This document shows, one piece after another, positions 43,975 through 53,684 of a stretch of DNA of 64,000 nt. How positions within the stretch are numbered: position 1 is the first letter of the stretch; each line of letters begins with the position of its first letter. The notes beneath the pieces are model-generated. The model was not told the DNA's origin and did not search any database. It saw nothing but the letters and a program-made list of their open reading frames with translations. The translations under genes and the position numbers were made by a program. Source of the stretch: Saprospiraceae bacterium (GTDB taxonomy: Bacteria; Bacteroidota; Bacteroidia; Chitinophagales; Saprospiraceae); NCBI GenBank assembly GCA_019638385.1, contig JAHBTW010000001.1, positions 558,001-622,000 on the forward strand. Direction: 5' to 3'.

Positions 43975-45645
43975 ATGGAAGAGAAGAAAGAACCGCTCAA
44001 CTTCATCGAAGAATTTATTGAAGAAGACATCCGCAACGCCAAACACGCCGGACGCGTACACACCCGCTTCCCGCCGGAACCCAACGGGTATCTGCACATC
44101 GGGCACTGCAAGGCCATTGTGATCAATTTTGAAACGGCCAAAAAGTACGGCGGCAAAACCAATTTGCGCTTCGACGATACCAATCCCTCCACGGAAGAGA
44201 CGGAATATGTGAATAGTATCAAAAACGATATCCGCTGGCTCGGCTACGACTGGGAAGACCGCGAATACTACGCGTCCGATTACTTTGGACAGTTGTACGA
44301 ATACGCCCTGAAGCTCATCCGCAAAGGATTGGCTTATGTGGACGACTCTACGGCGGAGGAAATAGCCGCTCAAAAGGGCAACACCTCCGTGCCCGGTACG
44401 GAAAGCCCTTACCGCAACCGCAGCGTGGAGGAAAACTTAGACCTTTTTGAACGCATGAAGGCCGGCGAGTTTCCCGACGGCGCCCGCGTACTGCGCGCCA
44501 AAGTGGACATGGCTTCGCCCAACATGCACCTGCGCGACCCGGTCATCTATCGCATCAAACGCGACCACCACCACCGCACCGGCGACGATTGGCTCATCTA
44601 CCCCATGTACGATTTTGCGCACGGGCAGTCCGACTCCATAGAGGGCATTACGCATTCGTTGTGCTCTTTGGAATTCATTCACCACCGGCCGCTATACGAT
44701 TGGTTTATAGAGCACTTAGAGATTTTTCCTTCCCGGCAAATCGAATTTGCGCGTATGAATGTGTCGTACATGATTACGAGCAAACGCCGGCTGCTAAAAT
44801 TGGTCAACGAAGGCTTCGTCACGGGCTGGGACGACCCCCGCATGCCCACCATTGCCGGGATGCGGCGCAGGGGCTATCCGGCGGAAGCCATCCGGGAGTT
44901 TTGTATGCAAACCGGCGTGGCCAAGCGCGACAACCTCATGGAAATTGAGCGTTTGGAGCATTACGTCCGGGAAGTGCTCAACCGAAAATCGCTGCGCGTC
45001 ATGGCCGTGCTCGATCCGGTAAAGTTGATTATTACCAATTATCCCGAGGCTCAGGTGGAATTCATGGACGTGGAAAACAACCCCGAAGACCCCGAAGGCG
45101 GTACGCGGCAGGTACCGTTTTCGAAAGAACTGTACATTGAGCGCGACGACTTTATGGAGGAGCCTTCCAAAAAATTCTTCCGTCTGGCGCCGGGTCAGAT
45201 GGTCCGGCTCAAGAGTGCCTATATCATTCAATGCGATGATTTTGTAAAAGACCCTGCCACCGGAGCCGTGACAGAAATTCGTTGCAGCTATTTTCCTGAA
45301 AGCCGCAGCGGTGCTGATACCTCCGGGCTGAAAGCGAAGGGCACGCTGCATTGGGTGTCGGCTGCCCAAGCAGTTCGGGCCGAAGTGCGCCTGTACGACC
45401 GCACCTTCACCGACCCGGAACCGACCGGGCACGAGGACCGCGATTTCATGGAGTTTTTCAATCATGATTCCCTCAAAAGGATAACGGATGCGCTCGTGGA
45501 GCCGGGTTTGCGCGAAGCCGCGCCCGGGCAGTCATTCCAGTTTATCCGCAAGGGGTATTTTTGTGCAGATGTGGATAGCACTGCAAAGAGACCGGTGTTC
45601 AATTTGACCGCCACTTTGAAGGATTCCTGGAAGGGTGGGAGTTGA
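43975..45645 (+). CDS. glnS: Glutaminyl-tRNA synthetase
   Basis: A 556-residue class I synthetase. The HIGH motif is [14 protein letters not shown], with [17 protein letters not shown] following. The second signature is [13 protein letters not shown], and the anticodon-binding beta-barrels contain [24 protein letters not shown]. Length and order match bacterial GlnRS, and the charged product is Gln-tRNA-Gln directly. The antitoxin/PIN pair follows 67 bp after its stop. Confidence 0.94.
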   Translation: MEEKKEPLNFIEEFIEEDIRNAKHAGRVHTRFPPEPNGYLHIGHCKAIVINFETAKKYGGKTNLRFDDTNPSTEETEYVNSIKNDIRWLGYDWEDREYYASDYFGQLYEYALKLIRKGLAYVDDSTAEEIAAQKGNTSVPGTESPYRNRSVEENLDLFERMKAGEFPDGARVLRAKVDMASPNMHLRDPVIYRIKRDHHHRTGDDWLIYPMYDFAHGQSDSIEGITHSLCSLEFIHHRPLYDWFIEHLEIFPSRQIEFARMNVSYMITSKRRLLKLVNEGFVTGWDDPRMPTIAGMRRRGYPAEAIREFCMQTGVAKRDNLMEIERLEHYVREVLNRKSLRVMAVLDPVKLIITNYPEAQVEFMDVENNPEDPEGGTRQVPFSKELYIERDDFMEEPSKKFFRLAPGQMVRLKSAYIIQCDDFVKDPATGAVTEIRCSYFPESRSGADTSGLKAKGTLHWVSAAQAVRAEVRLYDRTFTDPEPTGHEDRDFMEFFNHDSLKRITDALVEPGLREAAPGQSFQFIRKGYFCADVDSTAKRPVFNLTATLKDSWKGGS

Positions 45646-45712
45646 AAGAACTCTGACTAGAGATGGTGCGTTACATATTTCTTACTGTCTTTCTACAAAA
45701 CACTTCGGAATT

Positions 45713-45946
45713 ATGGACATCGAACTGAGCGGAAAAAATAAAATGGGGGTTTCAGAATTCTTGAGCTTGTTCATGCAATTCTCCAAAGAGGAGCAAATCA
45801 AAATCGCAGAGAAAATAACTTTGCAAACATTTGATGATCAATGGCTTATGTTAGATAAAGAACTCCCTGATACGGACGAGGTAAGCGAAGAGGATATTAT
45901 GGCCGAAATCAAAGCCGTTCGTTATGGCCGACAAGAAGCCCCTTAA
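45713..45946 (+). CDS. Putative antitoxin of a PIN-domain pair, 77 aa
   Basis: A small acidic protein with no strong family match. The pattern fits an antitoxin: short length, a helical middle (VSEFLSLFMQFSKEEQIKIAEKI) and an acidic C-terminal half (DKELPDTDEVSEEDIMAEIKAV). It overlaps the PIN gene by 23 bp, an arrangement typical of toxin-antitoxin operons. Start ATG 45713 chosen over the longer upstream frame. Confidence 0.6.
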   Translation: MDIELSGKNKMGVSEFLSLFMQFSKEEQIKIAEKITLQTFDDQWLMLDKELPDTDEVSEEDIMAEIKAVRYGRQEAP

Positions 45947-46349
45947 AGTCATTCTTGATACAAATTGGTACATAAGCGCCACTATAAACAGAGTGTCAAG
46001 GCGGCGGCTCTTCTATCTATTGACAAATAAAAACCTTACCATACTCTATTCGCAGGAACTCCTCAAAGAGTACGAACAAGTCATTAGCAGAAAAAAGTTT
46101 GAGAAATTTATTCGCCCTGAACAGGTTTCTCGTTTTATTCGGTTGGTTATAAAAAAGCTTACTGTAGTAGAAATAAAAACGGTTGTGGAACTTAGCCGAG
46201 ATAAAAAGGACAACTTTCTTTTGTCAATGTCATCAGATGGGGCCGCTGATTATTTGGTAACTGGGGATTCGGATTTGTTAGAGCTTAAAGAATTCGGAAA
46301 AACCAAAATTATTACGATGGAGGAGTTTTTGCAACTGGTTGAGGCTTAG
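45924..46349 (+). CDS. PIN-domain toxin-like RNase
   Basis: A 141-residue PIN protein of the putative toxin-antitoxin type (TIGR00305-like). The Mg-binding acidic residues are visible: Asp in VILDTNWYIS, Glu in LLKEYEQVISR, Asp in LSRDKKDNFLLSMS and Asp in YLVTGDSDLLEL. Such proteins cleave RNA when released from the antitoxin. It overlaps the upstream small gene by 23 bp. Confidence 0.82.
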   Translation: MADKKPLKVILDTNWYISATINRVSRRRLFYLLTNKNLTILYSQELLKEYEQVISRKKFEKFIRPEQVSRFIRLVIKKLTVVEIKTVVELSRDKKDNFLLSMSSDGAADYLVTGDSDLLELKEFGKTKIITMEEFLQLVEA

Positions 46350-46491
46350 CCATGGTGCTCCATCAAAAAGAGCGCCACTCCGAAAAACCGGCCGGCGCTC
46401 TGCTAATAATCTCCCTTGTTATATCTTGTGATCTTAATGAACGAGTTTTACCAAATCAATACGATTTAATAAAAACAACAACCGTGCCAAA

Positions 46492-48204
46492 ATGAGATCA
46501 CGCCGCTTCTTTTTTATTTTTTTACTGCTTGCCAACCTGCTCTCCGGCCAGAAAGCATGGGTCGGCGCCGAATACACCGCCACCAAAACGGCTGAAGGCG
46601 AGCGCGGTATGGTAGTGGCGCCGCATCCGCTGGCATCGGCCATCGGGGCGGAAGTGTTGCGGCAGGGCGGTAATGCGATGGACGCCGCCGTCGCCGTTCA
46701 GTTGGCCATAGCCGTAGTGTATCCCCGTGCCGGCAATGTAGGCGGAGGGGGGCTTTTGGTTATTCGCACACAAAACGGCGAAACCGACGCATTGGACTAC
46801 CGGGAAAAAGCGCCCCTTGCCGCCTTTCGCGATATGTATTTAGACAGCATCGGAAACGTCGTTCCGCGACTCAGTCAGGAAGGGCATTTGGCCGCGGGCG
46901 TGCCGGGTACGGTAGCAGGTTTGATCGAAGCGCATCGCAAATACGGCCGGCTTCCTTTCAAAGCGCTCATAGACCCCGCCATAGAGTTGGCCCGAAAGGG
47001 CTTTTCCATTTCAGAAGGGGAGGCGGCCCGGCTCAATTCTTTTCAGGAGGCATTCCGTCGAAACAACACCCTGCCCAATCCTTTCATTAAACCATTGAAG
47101 TGGAAAGCGGGCGATCGTTTGGTGCAAAAGGAATTGGCGGCGGTCCTCCTGCGCATTCGCAGCAGGGGCGAAGCCGGCTTTTACGAAGGCAAAACCGCCG
47201 ATTTGATCGTAAAAGAAATGCAACGCGGCAACGGCATCATTACGCACGAGGACCTGAAAAACTACCGTCCGCAATGGCGCAAGCCCGTTGCCGGGCAATA
47301 CAAAGGATACCGGGTCATTTCCATGCCGCCGCCCTCCAGCGGAGGAATTGCCTTGTTGCAAATGTTGAAGATGGTGGCGCCGTACGATATGGCGCAGTAC
47401 GGAATCCATTCCAAAGAAGCCGTACACCTTATGGCAGAGGCGGAACGGCGGGCGTATGCCGATCGCGCTGAATATCTGGGCGATACGGATTTCTACCGCG
47501 TACCGACAGACAGTTTGCTCGCCGCCGGATACTTGCAGCAGCGCATGGCCGATTTCAACAAGATGCAGGCATCACACAGCAAAGCGTTGAGCGCAGGAAA
47601 GTTTAAACTCAACAAAGAGTCCTTTGAAACGGAGCATACCTCGGTGGTGGATGCGGAGGGCAACGCTGTTTCAGTGACGACTACGCTCAATTCTAACTAC
47701 GGCTGCAAAGTGGTAGTAGCCGGCGCCGGTTTTTTTCTCAACAATGAAATGGACGATTTCAGCGTGAAGCCGGGAGTACCCAATCAGTTCGGCCTCGTGG
47801 GCAATGAAGCCAATGCCATACACCCCGGCAAGCGCATGTTGAGTTCTATGACGCCCACCATCGTGGAGAAAGACGGAGAACTGTTTATGGTACTCGGCGC
47901 GCCGGGCGGCTCCACCATTATCACGGCTGTTTTTCAGGTGCTGCTCAATGTAGTAGCGTTCAATTTAGACCTCGAATCGGCGGTCAATGCCGGTCGTTTT
48001 CACCACCAATGGCTGCCCGATCACATTCTGGTAGAGGAAGGCGCATTGTCGCCGGAAGTGCGCAAAGGCTTGGAAGACATGGGCCACAGCCTGCAATCAG
48101 TGAAATATATGGCGGTCGTCAAAGCCATACAGCGCTTGCCCGGCGGTCGCCTCATCGGCGTAGGCGATCCACGAAATCCTGATGATGATGCGGAAGCGGA
48201 GTAA
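46492..48204 (+). CDS. ggt: Gamma-glutamyltransferase
   Basis: A 570-residue exported Ntn hydrolase that cleaves glutathione and other gamma-glutamyl compounds. A signal peptide (to LLSGQKA) is followed by the large subunit with GMVVAPHPLASAIGAEVLRQGGNAMDAAVA and NVGGGGLLVI. The self-cleavage site and catalytic Thr are in TEHTSVVDAEGNAVS. Substrate loops NSNYGCKVV, MDDF and the oxyanion-type LSSMTPTIV follow. Length is normal. It converges with the esterase gene across a heptamer inverted repeat. Confidence 0.93.
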   Translation: MRSRRFFFIFLLLANLLSGQKAWVGAEYTATKTAEGERGMVVAPHPLASAIGAEVLRQGGNAMDAAVAVQLAIAVVYPRAGNVGGGGLLVIRTQNGETDALDYREKAPLAAFRDMYLDSIGNVVPRLSQEGHLAAGVPGTVAGLIEAHRKYGRLPFKALIDPAIELARKGFSISEGEAARLNSFQEAFRRNNTLPNPFIKPLKWKAGDRLVQKELAAVLLRIRSRGEAGFYEGKTADLIVKEMQRGNGIITHEDLKNYRPQWRKPVAGQYKGYRVISMPPPSSGGIALLQMLKMVAPYDMAQYGIHSKEAVHLMAEAERRAYADRAEYLGDTDFYRVPTDSLLAAGYLQQRMADFNKMQASHSKALSAGKFKLNKESFETEHTSVVDAEGNAVSVTTTLNSNYGCKVVVAGAGFFLNNEMDDFSVKPGVPNQFGLVGNEANAIHPGKRMLSSMTPTIVEKDGELFMVLGAPGGSTIITAVFQVLLNVVAFNLDLESAVNAGRFHHQWLPDHILVEEGALSPEVRKGLEDMGHSLQSVKYMAVVKAIQRLPGGRLIGVGDPRNPDDDAEAE

Positions 48205-48224
48205 TTTTCTTTTAAGATTCAGAT

Positions 48225-48287
48225 GAGCTACGAGCCACGAGCTGTGAGCTACGAGTTCTTAGAGGAGGCCGTAACTCACAGCTTTTA
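48225..48287. repeat. Heptamer-family inverted repeat between ggt and esterase
   Basis: Left arm of four AGCYNYG units (AGCTACG AGCCACG, then AGCTGTG AGCTACG) and a right arm AACTCACAGCTTTT, lying between convergent genes. Confidence 0.7.
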
Positions 48288-48302
48288 ATTGACTTAAATT
48301 GA

Positions 48303-49718
48303 TTACCTTTTAGCTATCACGACCTTTTGAACCCCAACCCTCCGGTGCTCCGCAAACACAACCGCTACATACATGCCCGCCGCCAGCGCAGATACGTTTA
48401 TCGTGCCGTCGGCGGGTAAGGCGCGCAGCGGCAGCGCCAGGCGACCGGTAAAATCATAAAGAGCTATGGCCGCGCCTGCCCGGTCGGCAGTAGTGCTGAT
48501 GCGAAAAAAACTATCGGCGGGGTTGGGAGCGATGGTGAAGCCGCTCGTCCTTTCCGGCGCAGTAGTTGAGGTGGTCGTTACATCGGCAAACAACCACTGA
48601 TAGGCTGCCGGAAATTCTCTGGCCCAATACCACTCACTGTGCTGTCCGTCGGCATGTATGGCCACTTGCAGTTCTTCTGTGCCGAAGCCGGTCTGAAGGA
48701 GCGTGTCGTACATGGCGTTCACGTTGTTCACCACTGAACCGTTGCCTTCCAATTGTCCGGCCAGCAAATAGATGCGCATATCGGCCTGCTTGCCGGTAGC
48801 GGCGGTGTGACTGTACGACTGAGATGAAAACCAGTAAGAGGGCGAAAACACGCCGACCTTTCCAAAAACATCCTGCCGCTCAATACCGCCGAAATGCGAG
48901 ATCAGACCGCCGAGAGAAGAACCCATAATGCCGGTGTAAGGCTGCTGCGGCCGGGTGCGATACACCGAGTCAATATGCGGCTTGAGGGTTTCTACAATAA
49001 AATCAATGTATTCATCACCTTCGCCGCCGCCGTATTGCGGGTTCACCCAGGGCGAATATTCGTTGATGCGGTTGCCGCCGCCGTTGTCTATTCCCACCAC
49101 AATGATGCCGTCGTCGCCGGCCTGGAAGAGGTCGTTGAGCGATTCGTCCACCCGCCATTCTCCGGCAAAACTGGTGTTTTGGTCAAACAGGTTTTGGCCG
49201 TCCTGCATGTACAGTACGGGGTAGTGTTTGGAAGAGGTAGCGTAGTCGGGCGGCACATACACCCATATCCGGCGGTTGCGGTTGAGTTGCGGCATAAAGA
49301 AATTGGTACTGATAATGGACACATTGGGCGCTGCCGTGCCGGAGCCGCCGCCGCCGAGGTCTTCCCAACCGGCTATTGCCAACACCAATTCCTGCGCTCC
49401 GCCCGTGTAGTTGAATGTACGGTTGGGAATAAAGCCGCCGCCGCTTGTGCCTTCCACGGTTGGCCAGCTACCTCTGGTAAATTTAAACTCCATCGCCATC
49501 GGGGCAATGTTCAACGTGATGTTGTACTGCCCTTGCAAGTCGGGTATGAGAATGTGCGCCGCGCTGCCGGGGTTCCAGCCCTGGAAGTTGCCCGCTATGT
49601 GGATGGGACTGCCCGGCGGCGTATTCACCGGAATGGAAGATAGCCGAATAGTGAGCTGTGCCTGAAGATTTGCAAGAACCATCAGTCCAACTGCCAAAAG
49701 CAAGATTCGTTTTTTCAT
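48303..49718 (-). CDS. Secreted esterase (EsteraseD/Fes-like) with starch-binding-like and T9SS domains
   Basis: A 471-residue exported alpha/beta hydrolase. The signal peptide is MKKRILLLAVGLMVLANLQA. Residues ~25-110 resemble a CBM20/48-type domain (IHIAGNFQGWNPGSAAHIL ... MEFKFTRGSW). The esterase domain has YPVLYMQDGQNLFD, nucleophile Ser in GIMGSSLGGLIS and a His in HADGQHSEWYW. A T9SS sorting domain ends it (TIAPNPADSFFRIS ... AGMYVAVV). Likely cleaves an ester on a polysaccharide or siderophore outside the cell. Start at ATG 49718 opens the signal peptide. Confidence 0.85.
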   Translation of the reverse strand: MKKRILLLAVGLMVLANLQAQLTIRLSSIPVNTPPGSPIHIAGNFQGWNPGSAAHILIPDLQGQYNITLNIAPMAMEFKFTRGSWPTVEGTSGGGFIPNRTFNYTGGAQELVLAIAGWEDLGGGGSGTAAPNVSIISTNFFMPQLNRNRRIWVYVPPDYATSSKHYPVLYMQDGQNLFDQNTSFAGEWRVDESLNDLFQAGDDGIIVVGIDNGGGNRINEYSPWVNPQYGGGEGDEYIDFIVETLKPHIDSVYRTRPQQPYTGIMGSSLGGLISHFGGIERQDVFGKVGVFSPSYWFSSQSYSHTAATGKQADMRIYLLAGQLEGNGSVVNNVNAMYDTLLQTGFGTEELQVAIHADGQHSEWYWAREFPAAYQWLFADVTTTSTTAPERTSGFTIAPNPADSFFRISTTADRAGAAIALYDFTGRLALPLRALPADGTINVSALAAGMYVAVVFAEHRRVGVQKVVIAKR

Positions 49719-49791
49719 GTTGTTGCCTTTTTTAGCATAGTGCATAGAGCACACCTCGACTCCGCTCGGTGTACCCTATGCTCTCTGCCCC

Positions 49792-52644
49792 CTATCGCTG
49801 CACCACCAGCGTGCGATGCAACACGGCTTCTCCGGTTGCAATTTGTATGTGATAAACGCCCGGCGCCAGACGGCCGGCATCGAATGTATATTGCGACTGA
49901 CCGACAGCCAACGACCATTGCGCCACCCGACGGCCCTGCTGATCGGTAATGAGGAGCACCGCCTGAGTCGTCAATGCAGGTGCAATGCTCAGCGTTGTTT
50001 CACCTGATGTCGGGTTGGGCGCTACGGATACTTTGAAAGCAGAAAGCGGCTCCTGCGAAGAACTCACCGGCTGCAATACGGCATACGCAGGCATCCGCTC
50101 GCTGATGCACTCGGTATCGGCGAGTTTGATATCCCAGTTGTAGAAGTAGTAATAGACATCCAGACCGAAATTGGAATTCGTCATTGCCACCACGTTGGGC
50201 GTGATATAAGGATAACTGACCGATCCGCCGCTCGTGCGCCGCATGCGCGGGCTGGCAAAACCGAAGGAAGCCTGGTTTTGCGCCGTATTGGTTGTGAGGG
50301 AGTGGCTGCTGCCCACAGGTACCTCAAAGAAAAGGGGAAGGATGGATTCTCCTGTCGGAAGATCTACTGTGCGCGACTGCAAAACGGCGCCTGTATTGTC
50401 TCTCAGTTCGATGATGCGAACGCCTGCCATATCTGTGTAAACGCGGACGTTGCGCAGCGTGAAGGGCTGTAGCGCATCAAATATAATGGAGCCGTTGGTG
50501 GTATTGCCGCTGTATTGCGACCCTCCCGTATGCTGCACCGGCCCTGCGTTCACTTCCTCTCCTTCGTATAAGGAAATATCTTCCACATAAAAAGTATCGG
50601 TTTCTGTAAGCATGTCAATAACGAACATATTGCCGGTAGCCAATGGCTCGCCGCCTGTGGGCAAATCGTACCAGCGCGGCTCATTGCCGGTGGCAGTGAG
50701 TACCGCCTCGCCGGCTTCCGGGATGGTGTCGTTGGTCACTTCCGGCGCAGGCGCATCCAATACGGTAATAACAACCGGCTCGGAATCAAAATCGCGGCAC
50801 AAGCCGGGTACAGATACATAGTACTCGCCGGCGACACTGGCCTGAATGGTTTGGGTAGTAGCGCCGTTCGACCAGGTGTAGCTCTCGGCTTCTTCTGTAC
50901 GCAACAACACGCTGCCACCAAGGCAAAATACATCTTCGCCGTCCACAATGACTACCGGAAATACCGGCGGGTCAACCGTCAGCTCGATAGAAGGGGTAAT
51001 GGTCGTGCAGTCGCTTCCGTCCGAAACAACCGCGCTGTACAGTCCGCCTTCCGTGGCAGTGATCACGGCATCCGTTTCACCGTTCGACCACAGGTAGGAG
51101 CTTCCGCCCGAAACAGTCAATTCAGCGCTTTCACCCGGGCAAAAAACATCCGGGCCGTTCAGCGCGATGGTGGCGTCGGGCGATTTACAAGCGCCTTCTT
51201 TGATATGAATAGACTGATCGCCCGGCACATCATAGAATACCTCCCGCAAGCCGGAGGGCCAGTTGACCACCAAGGAATCAACGCCGGTGTTTTCACCCAA
51301 TCCGAAATGCTGAAACATACTGTTCATGATGCCGTAGCTCTCGCCGCTGCGTACCTCGCGTATCTGCACGCCCCAGGGGCCAAAAATGGAGATGCGCGCG
51401 CCGATAGCATTCCGGTTGGAAGTAGTGCCTTCCAGCCGCACCGTGAGATAGTGGTTATCGTTTTCAGTCGTATTGAGCCATATCTTGTCGGGGATCGTGC
51501 TGGGGGTGGTATAAACCAGCGCATAGCCGCCATACACATCCAATTTTCCATCGTTATTGAGGTCGCCTACCGCAAAAGATTCCATTTGTACATTGCCGAA
51601 AGCGCCGGCGCCCATATCGGTGAAGGTACCGTTGCCGTTGTTGCGAAACATGTGGTGGCGGGTACCGGACACGATGATGTCCAAAAAGCCGTCGTTGTCG
51701 AAATCGCGGAAGATGCCTTGTATCGGCAATCCTTGTACCGAGACACCCGAGCCGGCGGTCACGTCGGTAAACACGCCCGTGCCGTCGTTGAGCAACAATT
51801 GGCTGGGCGCATCGTGGTTGGTAATGAAGCAATCGAGATCGCCGTCGTTGTCGAAGTCGCCGAAGTCAGCCGTCCAGGATTGCGCGCCGATGCGCAGGCC
51901 GGATACGTTTGAGGTATCCTGCGAAAAGGATCCGTCACCGTTATTGACAAAAAGCTGGTTGATGCGGCGTCCGTCGGCGGGATTGTTCACACCCTGGCGG
52001 CACTTGGCAATGTAGAGGTCGAGGTCGCCGTCGTTATCGAAATCGGTCCAGATGCTGCCGTAATTGCCGGAATTATCAGAAGCGGGTACGGTCGTCATAT
52101 CAATCCAGTCAACGGGGCTAAAAGTACCGTCGCCGTTGTTGCCCCAGATGCGGCTCATACCGTCGTCGTGGCAGGCAAATACGTCGAGATGCCCGTCGTT
52201 GTTGATGTCGGCAAAATTGGAACCTTGGAGGAAGATATTGCTGCCAGGCAGGTTGCCGGTGGTGTAACTCGTGCCGTCGGCAGAAGCCTGCACGAGCTTC
52301 ACGCCGTCATAAGAGCCGCCCGCGAGTATGTCGTTGAAGCCGTTGTTGTCGGCATCGGCAATGCACATGCTCCATTGGCTGCCATTGGAGATTTGCCCGA
52401 TGTTAACAGTAGTAAATCCGGAGCCGTCGGGCTTTTGGAGTTCGATGGTGAGAATCCTGCCGTTGCGCAGGTGTACGATGTCGTCGTAGCCGTCGGCGTT
52501 CATATCGGCCACGCCGATGGCCACGCCGCTGAAGTGATCGCCGTAGCCCAATTTGGCATTGGCATTGAGAAAGGAAATTTGCCCCAAAAGGGAATTGCTG
52601 ATTGCAAGCAGTGCAACCGTGAGCAAGTAGAAGTTACTTTTCAT
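49792..52644 (-). CDS. FG-GAP/VCBS and ASPIC/UnbV T9SS surface protein
   Basis: A 950-residue exported protein of the CRTAC1/UnbV type. Signal peptide MKSNFYLLTVALLAISNSLLG. Residues ~30-390 carry six or seven FG-GAP/VCBS calcium-binding repeats (DMNADGYDD, DADNNGFND, DINNDGHLD, DFDNDGDLD twice, DFDNDGFLD, DLNNDGKLD). The ASPIC/UnbV domain follows (YLTVRLEGTTSNRNAIGARISIF ... VNWPSG), then two Ig-like CPGESAEL / CLGGSVLL segments and a T9SS sorting domain (SVAPNPTSGETTLS). Likely a Ca-stabilised adhesin or binding protein. Confidence 0.88.
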   Translation of the reverse strand: MKSNFYLLTVALLAISNSLLGQISFLNANAKLGYGDHFSGVAIGVADMNADGYDDIVHLRNGRILTIELQKPDGSGFTTVNIGQISNGSQWSMCIADADNNGFNDILAGGSYDGVKLVQASADGTSYTTGNLPGSNIFLQGSNFADINNDGHLDVFACHDDGMSRIWGNNGDGTFSPVDWIDMTTVPASDNSGNYGSIWTDFDNDGDLDLYIAKCRQGVNNPADGRRINQLFVNNGDGSFSQDTSNVSGLRIGAQSWTADFGDFDNDGDLDCFITNHDAPSQLLLNDGTGVFTDVTAGSGVSVQGLPIQGIFRDFDNDGFLDIIVSGTRHHMFRNNGNGTFTDMGAGAFGNVQMESFAVGDLNNDGKLDVYGGYALVYTTPSTIPDKIWLNTTENDNHYLTVRLEGTTSNRNAIGARISIFGPWGVQIREVRSGESYGIMNSMFQHFGLGENTGVDSLVVNWPSGLREVFYDVPGDQSIHIKEGACKSPDATIALNGPDVFCPGESAELTVSGGSSYLWSNGETDAVITATEGGLYSAVVSDGSDCTTITPSIELTVDPPVFPVVIVDGEDVFCLGGSVLLRTEEAESYTWSNGATTQTIQASVAGEYYVSVPGLCRDFDSEPVVITVLDAPAPEVTNDTIPEAGEAVLTATGNEPRWYDLPTGGEPLATGNMFVIDMLTETDTFYVEDISLYEGEEVNAGPVQHTGGSQYSGNTTNGSIIFDALQPFTLRNVRVYTDMAGVRIIELRDNTGAVLQSRTVDLPTGESILPLFFEVPVGSSHSLTTNTAQNQASFGFASPRMRRTSGGSVSYPYITPNVVAMTNSNFGLDVYYYFYNWDIKLADTECISERMPAYAVLQPVSSSQEPLSAFKVSVAPNPTSGETTLSIAPALTTQAVLLITDQQGRRVAQWSLAVGQSQYTFDAGRLAPGVYHIQIATGEAVLHRTLVVQR

Positions 52645-52686
52645 GAAAATGACCTTTTTGATTTGAATGCGAAAGGTAGAAATAAT

Positions 52687-53190
52687 TCATGCCTTAACCT
52701 TGAAAGACCAGGTAAAATGCACTTTTGCGACAATTTCGCCATTGGCCTGCACACCGGTGGAAACGACCGTCACTTCCTGTCCTTCTTTGGTATCTACGGC
52801 TTTTTCAATGGCCTCCCGGATGATCGCTCCGTCGGCACAGGTAAAGGTAGTGAGCGAATTGGCCTTTTTTAAAAACTGAGCTTCCACATGGGTAATGAGC
52901 ATGGACACTTTTCCGCGCCCGTGCAATTGCGCCATAGCCAACAATCCGGTCGAAATTTCCGCTGCGCCGCACTGCGCCGCAAAGTAGATGGAGCGAAACG
53001 GGTTCTGCGTGCGCCACCCGTAAGGCAGCGTCACGCTCGCTTCTGCTTCGGTAACAGATCGGATTTTCACCCCCCAAAACCGAAGCGTCGGCAAATGCCG
53101 CAGCATATACAGCGCCATTTTCCAGGAGGTGTTGAGCGTGCGCAGAAATTGTTCGCGGGTTGCGGGGGAGGAGGTGGAAGCAGTTTGCAT
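52687..53190 (-). CDS. DUF4442 hotdog-fold protein
   Basis: A 167-residue protein of the DUF4442 family, related to PaaI/YiiD thioesterases. It shows the N-terminal helix (LNTSWKMALYMLRHLPTLRFWGVKI), the hotdog segment NPFRSIYFAAQCGAAEISTGLLA and C-terminal strands. An acyl-CoA thioesterase role is plausible; the catalytic residue cannot be fixed from the sequence alone. The frame continues upstream to 53478, but that part lies in a MITE-like element and is not counted. Confidence 0.8.
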   Translation of the reverse strand: MQTASTSSPATREQFLRTLNTSWKMALYMLRHLPTLRFWGVKIRSVTEAEASVTLPYGWRTQNPFRSIYFAAQCGAAEISTGLLAMAQLHGRGKVSMLITHVEAQFLKKANSLTTFTCADGAIIREAIEKAVDTKEGQEVTVVSTGVQANGEIVAKVHFTWSFKVKA

Positions 53191-53254
53191 AATGCGATTT
53201 TTTTTTGCCGATGATGCGCGAAGGTACGGCTTGTTGTCAGATTCTTCAGATGCA

Positions 53255-53527
53255 GGAGGCTGTCTCAAAAGAAGGCAAAAGTCCCGAAGGGATGCCTTTG
53301 GCATAAAAAGCATGCCACGACGAAGGCGCATTGGCGTCAACCTGAGAAAAAGAAACAAATTGCCAGGAGGAAGCCTAAAGGGCTTCAATGTGAATAGCCC
53401 TGGATGAAATCCGGGGTGAACAAAAAGGCGTCTAACAACCCTGAATTCAATTGACCATAAATGACGCCTACTCGGCAAAACTTTATTTTTCCAATTTTCT
53501 AATTGTTAATCTTTTGAGACAGCAACC
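53255..53527. mobile_element. MITE-like element with 13-bp perfect terminal inverted repeats
   Basis: Left end GGAGGCTGTCTCAAAAG (53255-53271) and right end, inverted, CTTTTGAGACAGCAACC (53511-53527): 13 bp pair perfectly and 15 of 17 overall. The element is ~270 bp and carries no transposase. GCTGTCTCAAAAG-like ends are typical of insertion sequences, so this is probably a non-autonomous derivative or a deletion remnant. No clear target-site duplication is visible. Confidence 0.65.
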
Positions 53528-53684
53528 GTCTTTGCGACGGGGTGTAAAAAATATTTTTTTAAAGATTTCCTGCCTCTGCTTATCTTGTAGCCATGTTTTT
53601 GAGGATTCGTGGGGAAGCTTGACCAACGCAACCTGCCCTGTTAGCGATTAGGGCTAATTCAAATCGAAAACAAACACCACTACC
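53528..53684. other. Upstream region of the immune-like operon
   Basis: About 160 bases holding the promoter of the SIR2 gene. A TATCTTGT sequence at 53581-53588 is close to the -7 consensus. No repeat or operator is recognised. Confidence 0.4.

Noticed and set aside
53191..53478. N-terminal extension of the DUF4442 protein
   Set aside because: The extra 96 residues are encoded by a MITE-like element and are Leu/Phe/Arg-rich without family similarity; the ATG at 53190 is the better start.
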